The notes under the pieces were generated by a model. The model saw only the letters and a list, made by a program, of their open reading frames with translations, ran no database searches and was not told where the DNA came from. Source: Streptomyces venezuelae (GTDB lineage: Bacteria > Actinomycetota > Actinomycetes > Streptomycetales > Streptomycetaceae). Taken from it: a stretch of 64,000 bases of DNA. The stretch spans positions 3,292,001 to 3,356,000 of the forward strand of contig NZ_CP029189.1 of the NCBI RefSeq assembly GCF_008642275.1, given 5' to 3'. Positions 62,840 through 64,000 of the stretch are shown piece after piece; within the stretch, counting starts at the first letter, position 1, and each line of letters begins with the position of its first letter. Position numbers and translations under genes: made by a program.

Positions 62840-63481
62840 ATGACCCACCGTTCCCGGACCCAGCGCCTCGCGCTGCTCTCCACGGCGACGGCCCTGGTCA
62901 CAGCCGGGCTGCTGCCGTCCACGACCGCGTTCGCCGCGCCGCCGCACCGCGCTGCGGCGGTGGCCTCGGCGGTGGCCGCGCCCACGCCCCCACCCACACC
63001 CGCTCCCACGGCGTCCCCCGCGGAGTCGGTGAAGACCACCGATCCCCCCAGCGGCATCACGGCCGAGCTCCCCGGGAAGGCCAAGGTGCGCTCGGGCGCC
63101 ATCCCCATGGAGGGCGGTTCGATCGACGCCCGCGTGTACGGGGTGGACACCCCGGACGGAGCCACCGGCTTCGCCGTCTACGACATACCGGGCGACCGTC
63201 TCCCGCTGGAGGACGCCCTCAAGGGCTTCGTCGACGCGTACGGCCTGATGGGCGGCGGAACCCTGACCAGCTCCGACGTCCGCAAGACGACCGTGGACGG
63301 CCACCCGGCCCTCGACGCGACGCTCACCGGCAAGGAGGGCGACGAGTCGATGACCGGCTCCATCCGCTTCATCTCCGACGACGACCACCTCGTCATGGCC
63401 CTGACCTACGGCGGCGCGGAGAACGAGAAGGACCTCGAAGCGATGCACCAGCAGCTCCTGGACTCCCTCCAGATCCCCTGA
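62840..63481 (+). CDS. Secreted protein with proline-rich linker
   Basis: 213 residues from ATG 62840, 8 bases after AGGGGAG (a GTG three codons earlier is less well placed). Signal peptide 1-35 (LALLSTATALVTAGLLPSTT, cleavage AFA-AP). Pro/Ala/Thr linker about 45-65. The mature domain (about 75-213) has SSDVRKTTVDGHPALDATL and MTGSIRFISDDDHLVMAL, a pattern like small PsbP/DUF1795-type lipoproteins. No lipobox, so released. Function unknown. Confidence 0.8.
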   Translation: MTHRSRTQRLALLSTATALVTAGLLPSTTAFAAPPHRAAAVASAVAAPTPPPTPAPTASPAESVKTTDPPSGITAELPGKAKVRSGAIPMEGGSIDARVYGVDTPDGATGFAVYDIPGDRLPLEDALKGFVDAYGLMGGGTLTSSDVRKTTVDGHPALDATLTGKEGDESMTGSIRFISDDDHLVMALTYGGAENEKDLEAMHQQLLDSLQIP

Positions 63482-63695
63482 CCCGCTGCCCCCTGCCCCC
63501 TGCCTCCCGCCCCAGCCCCAGCCCCAGTCCCCCTGCTCTCCGTGGTCCCCGCCCCCGTTATTCGTTCGCGCCGCACCGCCCCGGTGGCTAGAATCTCCGC
63601 TCTTGCCGCCTCCCGCCGCCTCATCGGGGAGAGCCGCCCTCCGGCCGGAAACCGGCGGGCCATCTGTTCCGCATCCAGCAGCTGGAGGCAGTTCC

Positions 63696-64000
63696 GTGCC
63701 CGCGCACGCCCCCGAGACCACGCACGACGACCCGACCCCCACCACCGCGCCCGTCGACCCGCTGGGCCGTGAACGGGCCCACCTCACCGCCTCGCGTTCC
63801 GCCCTGCGCGCCATGCGCGAGGACGTCCAGTCCCTCGACATCCGCGACGTCACCGCGAACTGGGTCAACGCGGCCGTCCTGCAGGCCCAGATCGACGACC
63901 GCATCAAAGCCCTCGCCGACCTCGCCCACACCCCGCTCTTCTTCGGCCGCCTCGACTACCTGCACGCACCCGGCGCGGACCTCGCCGAGGGCGCGGAGGG
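63696..64000 (+). CDS. HelD/HelR-like RNA polymerase-associated ATPase, 5' end (partial)
   Basis: GTG at 63696 after GGAGG; open to the window end (101 codons seen). After a 27-residue Thr/Pro leader comes a charged helix pair (ERAHLTASRSALRAMREDVQ, about 27-46; VNAAVLQAQIDDRIKALADL, about 60-79) then FFGRLDYLHA, matching the N-terminal coiled coil and the family F-x-GR-x-D of HelD/HelR, SF1 helicase-like proteins that release RNA polymerase from DNA or rifamycin. A TAGAAT -10 lies at 63599. The catalytic part is outside the window, so identity is provisional. Confidence 0.7.
   Translation, partial: MPAHAPETTHDDPTPTTAPVDPLGRERAHLTASRSALRAMREDVQSLDIRDVTANWVNAAVLQAQIDDRIKALADLAHTPLFFGRLDYLHAPGADLAEGAE

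Overview
The window is a 64 kb piece of a high-GC actinobacterial chromosome, almost certainly Streptomyces. Evidence: strong G/C third-position bias, many GTG starts, a futalosine menaquinone pair (mqnB-mqnD), a mycothiol-type DinB/maleylpyruvate-isomerase protein, a DmdR1-type iron repressor and dispersed GCCGGCG-centred intergenic repeats. From memory, the gene order matches the S. coelicolor chromosome arm from dmdR1 through citrate synthase and serC to mqnBD. No tRNA, rRNA, CRISPR array or secondary-metabolite cluster was seen.

Layout. 0.2-9 kb: a LuxR-type regulator, an alpha/beta hydrolase, dmdR1 divergent from a SIS-domain gene with a DasR-like operator between them, a PAS sensor, a candidate leader-peptide/structured-RNA unit, pdxH and a citrate synthase. 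8.8-18.2 kb: a minus-strand catabolic operon (DinB-like, AtuA, acyl-CoA carboxylase beta and alpha, acyl-CoA dehydrogenase, then enoyl-CoA hydratase and TetR after a repeat-filled gap), four junctions coupled by overlaps or an 8 bp gap. 18.5-37.7 kb: housekeeping and transport: a CocE-like hydrolase, an EamA exporter, a fused FAD/Fe-S 2-hydroxyacid dehydrogenase divergent from serC, a sacsin-type ATPase, an acyltransferase, a P-type ATPase, an NCS2 purine permease, a MarR-MFS pair and thpR.

37.8-42.5 kb is the standout. A 3.7 kb element encoding a large serine recombinase has integrated inside an aldo/keto reductase gene, cutting it into a 3' part (37759-38610) and a 5' part (42320-42484). 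Both junctions share a 14 bp core, and rejoining the element ends gives a core flanked by near-symmetric 8 bp arms, as expected for a serine-integrase attP. The element itself carries an intact 329-codon aldo/keto reductase about 91 percent identical to the gene it broke, with part of the same upstream region. It therefore appears to bring its own replacement for its target.

42.5-64 kb: a GDSL hydrolase, a surface-anchored beta-propeller-like protein, a flotillin with an NfeD-like partner, DUF3027 and MFS genes, mqnB-mqnD, a cold-shock protein, an ECF sigma factor with a membrane partner, an XPB-type helicase and a WYL-tailed helicase-like protein a few genes apart, a shortened GT87-like membrane protein, a secreted protein, and the start of a HelD/HelR-like RNA polymerase-associated ATPase that runs off the end.
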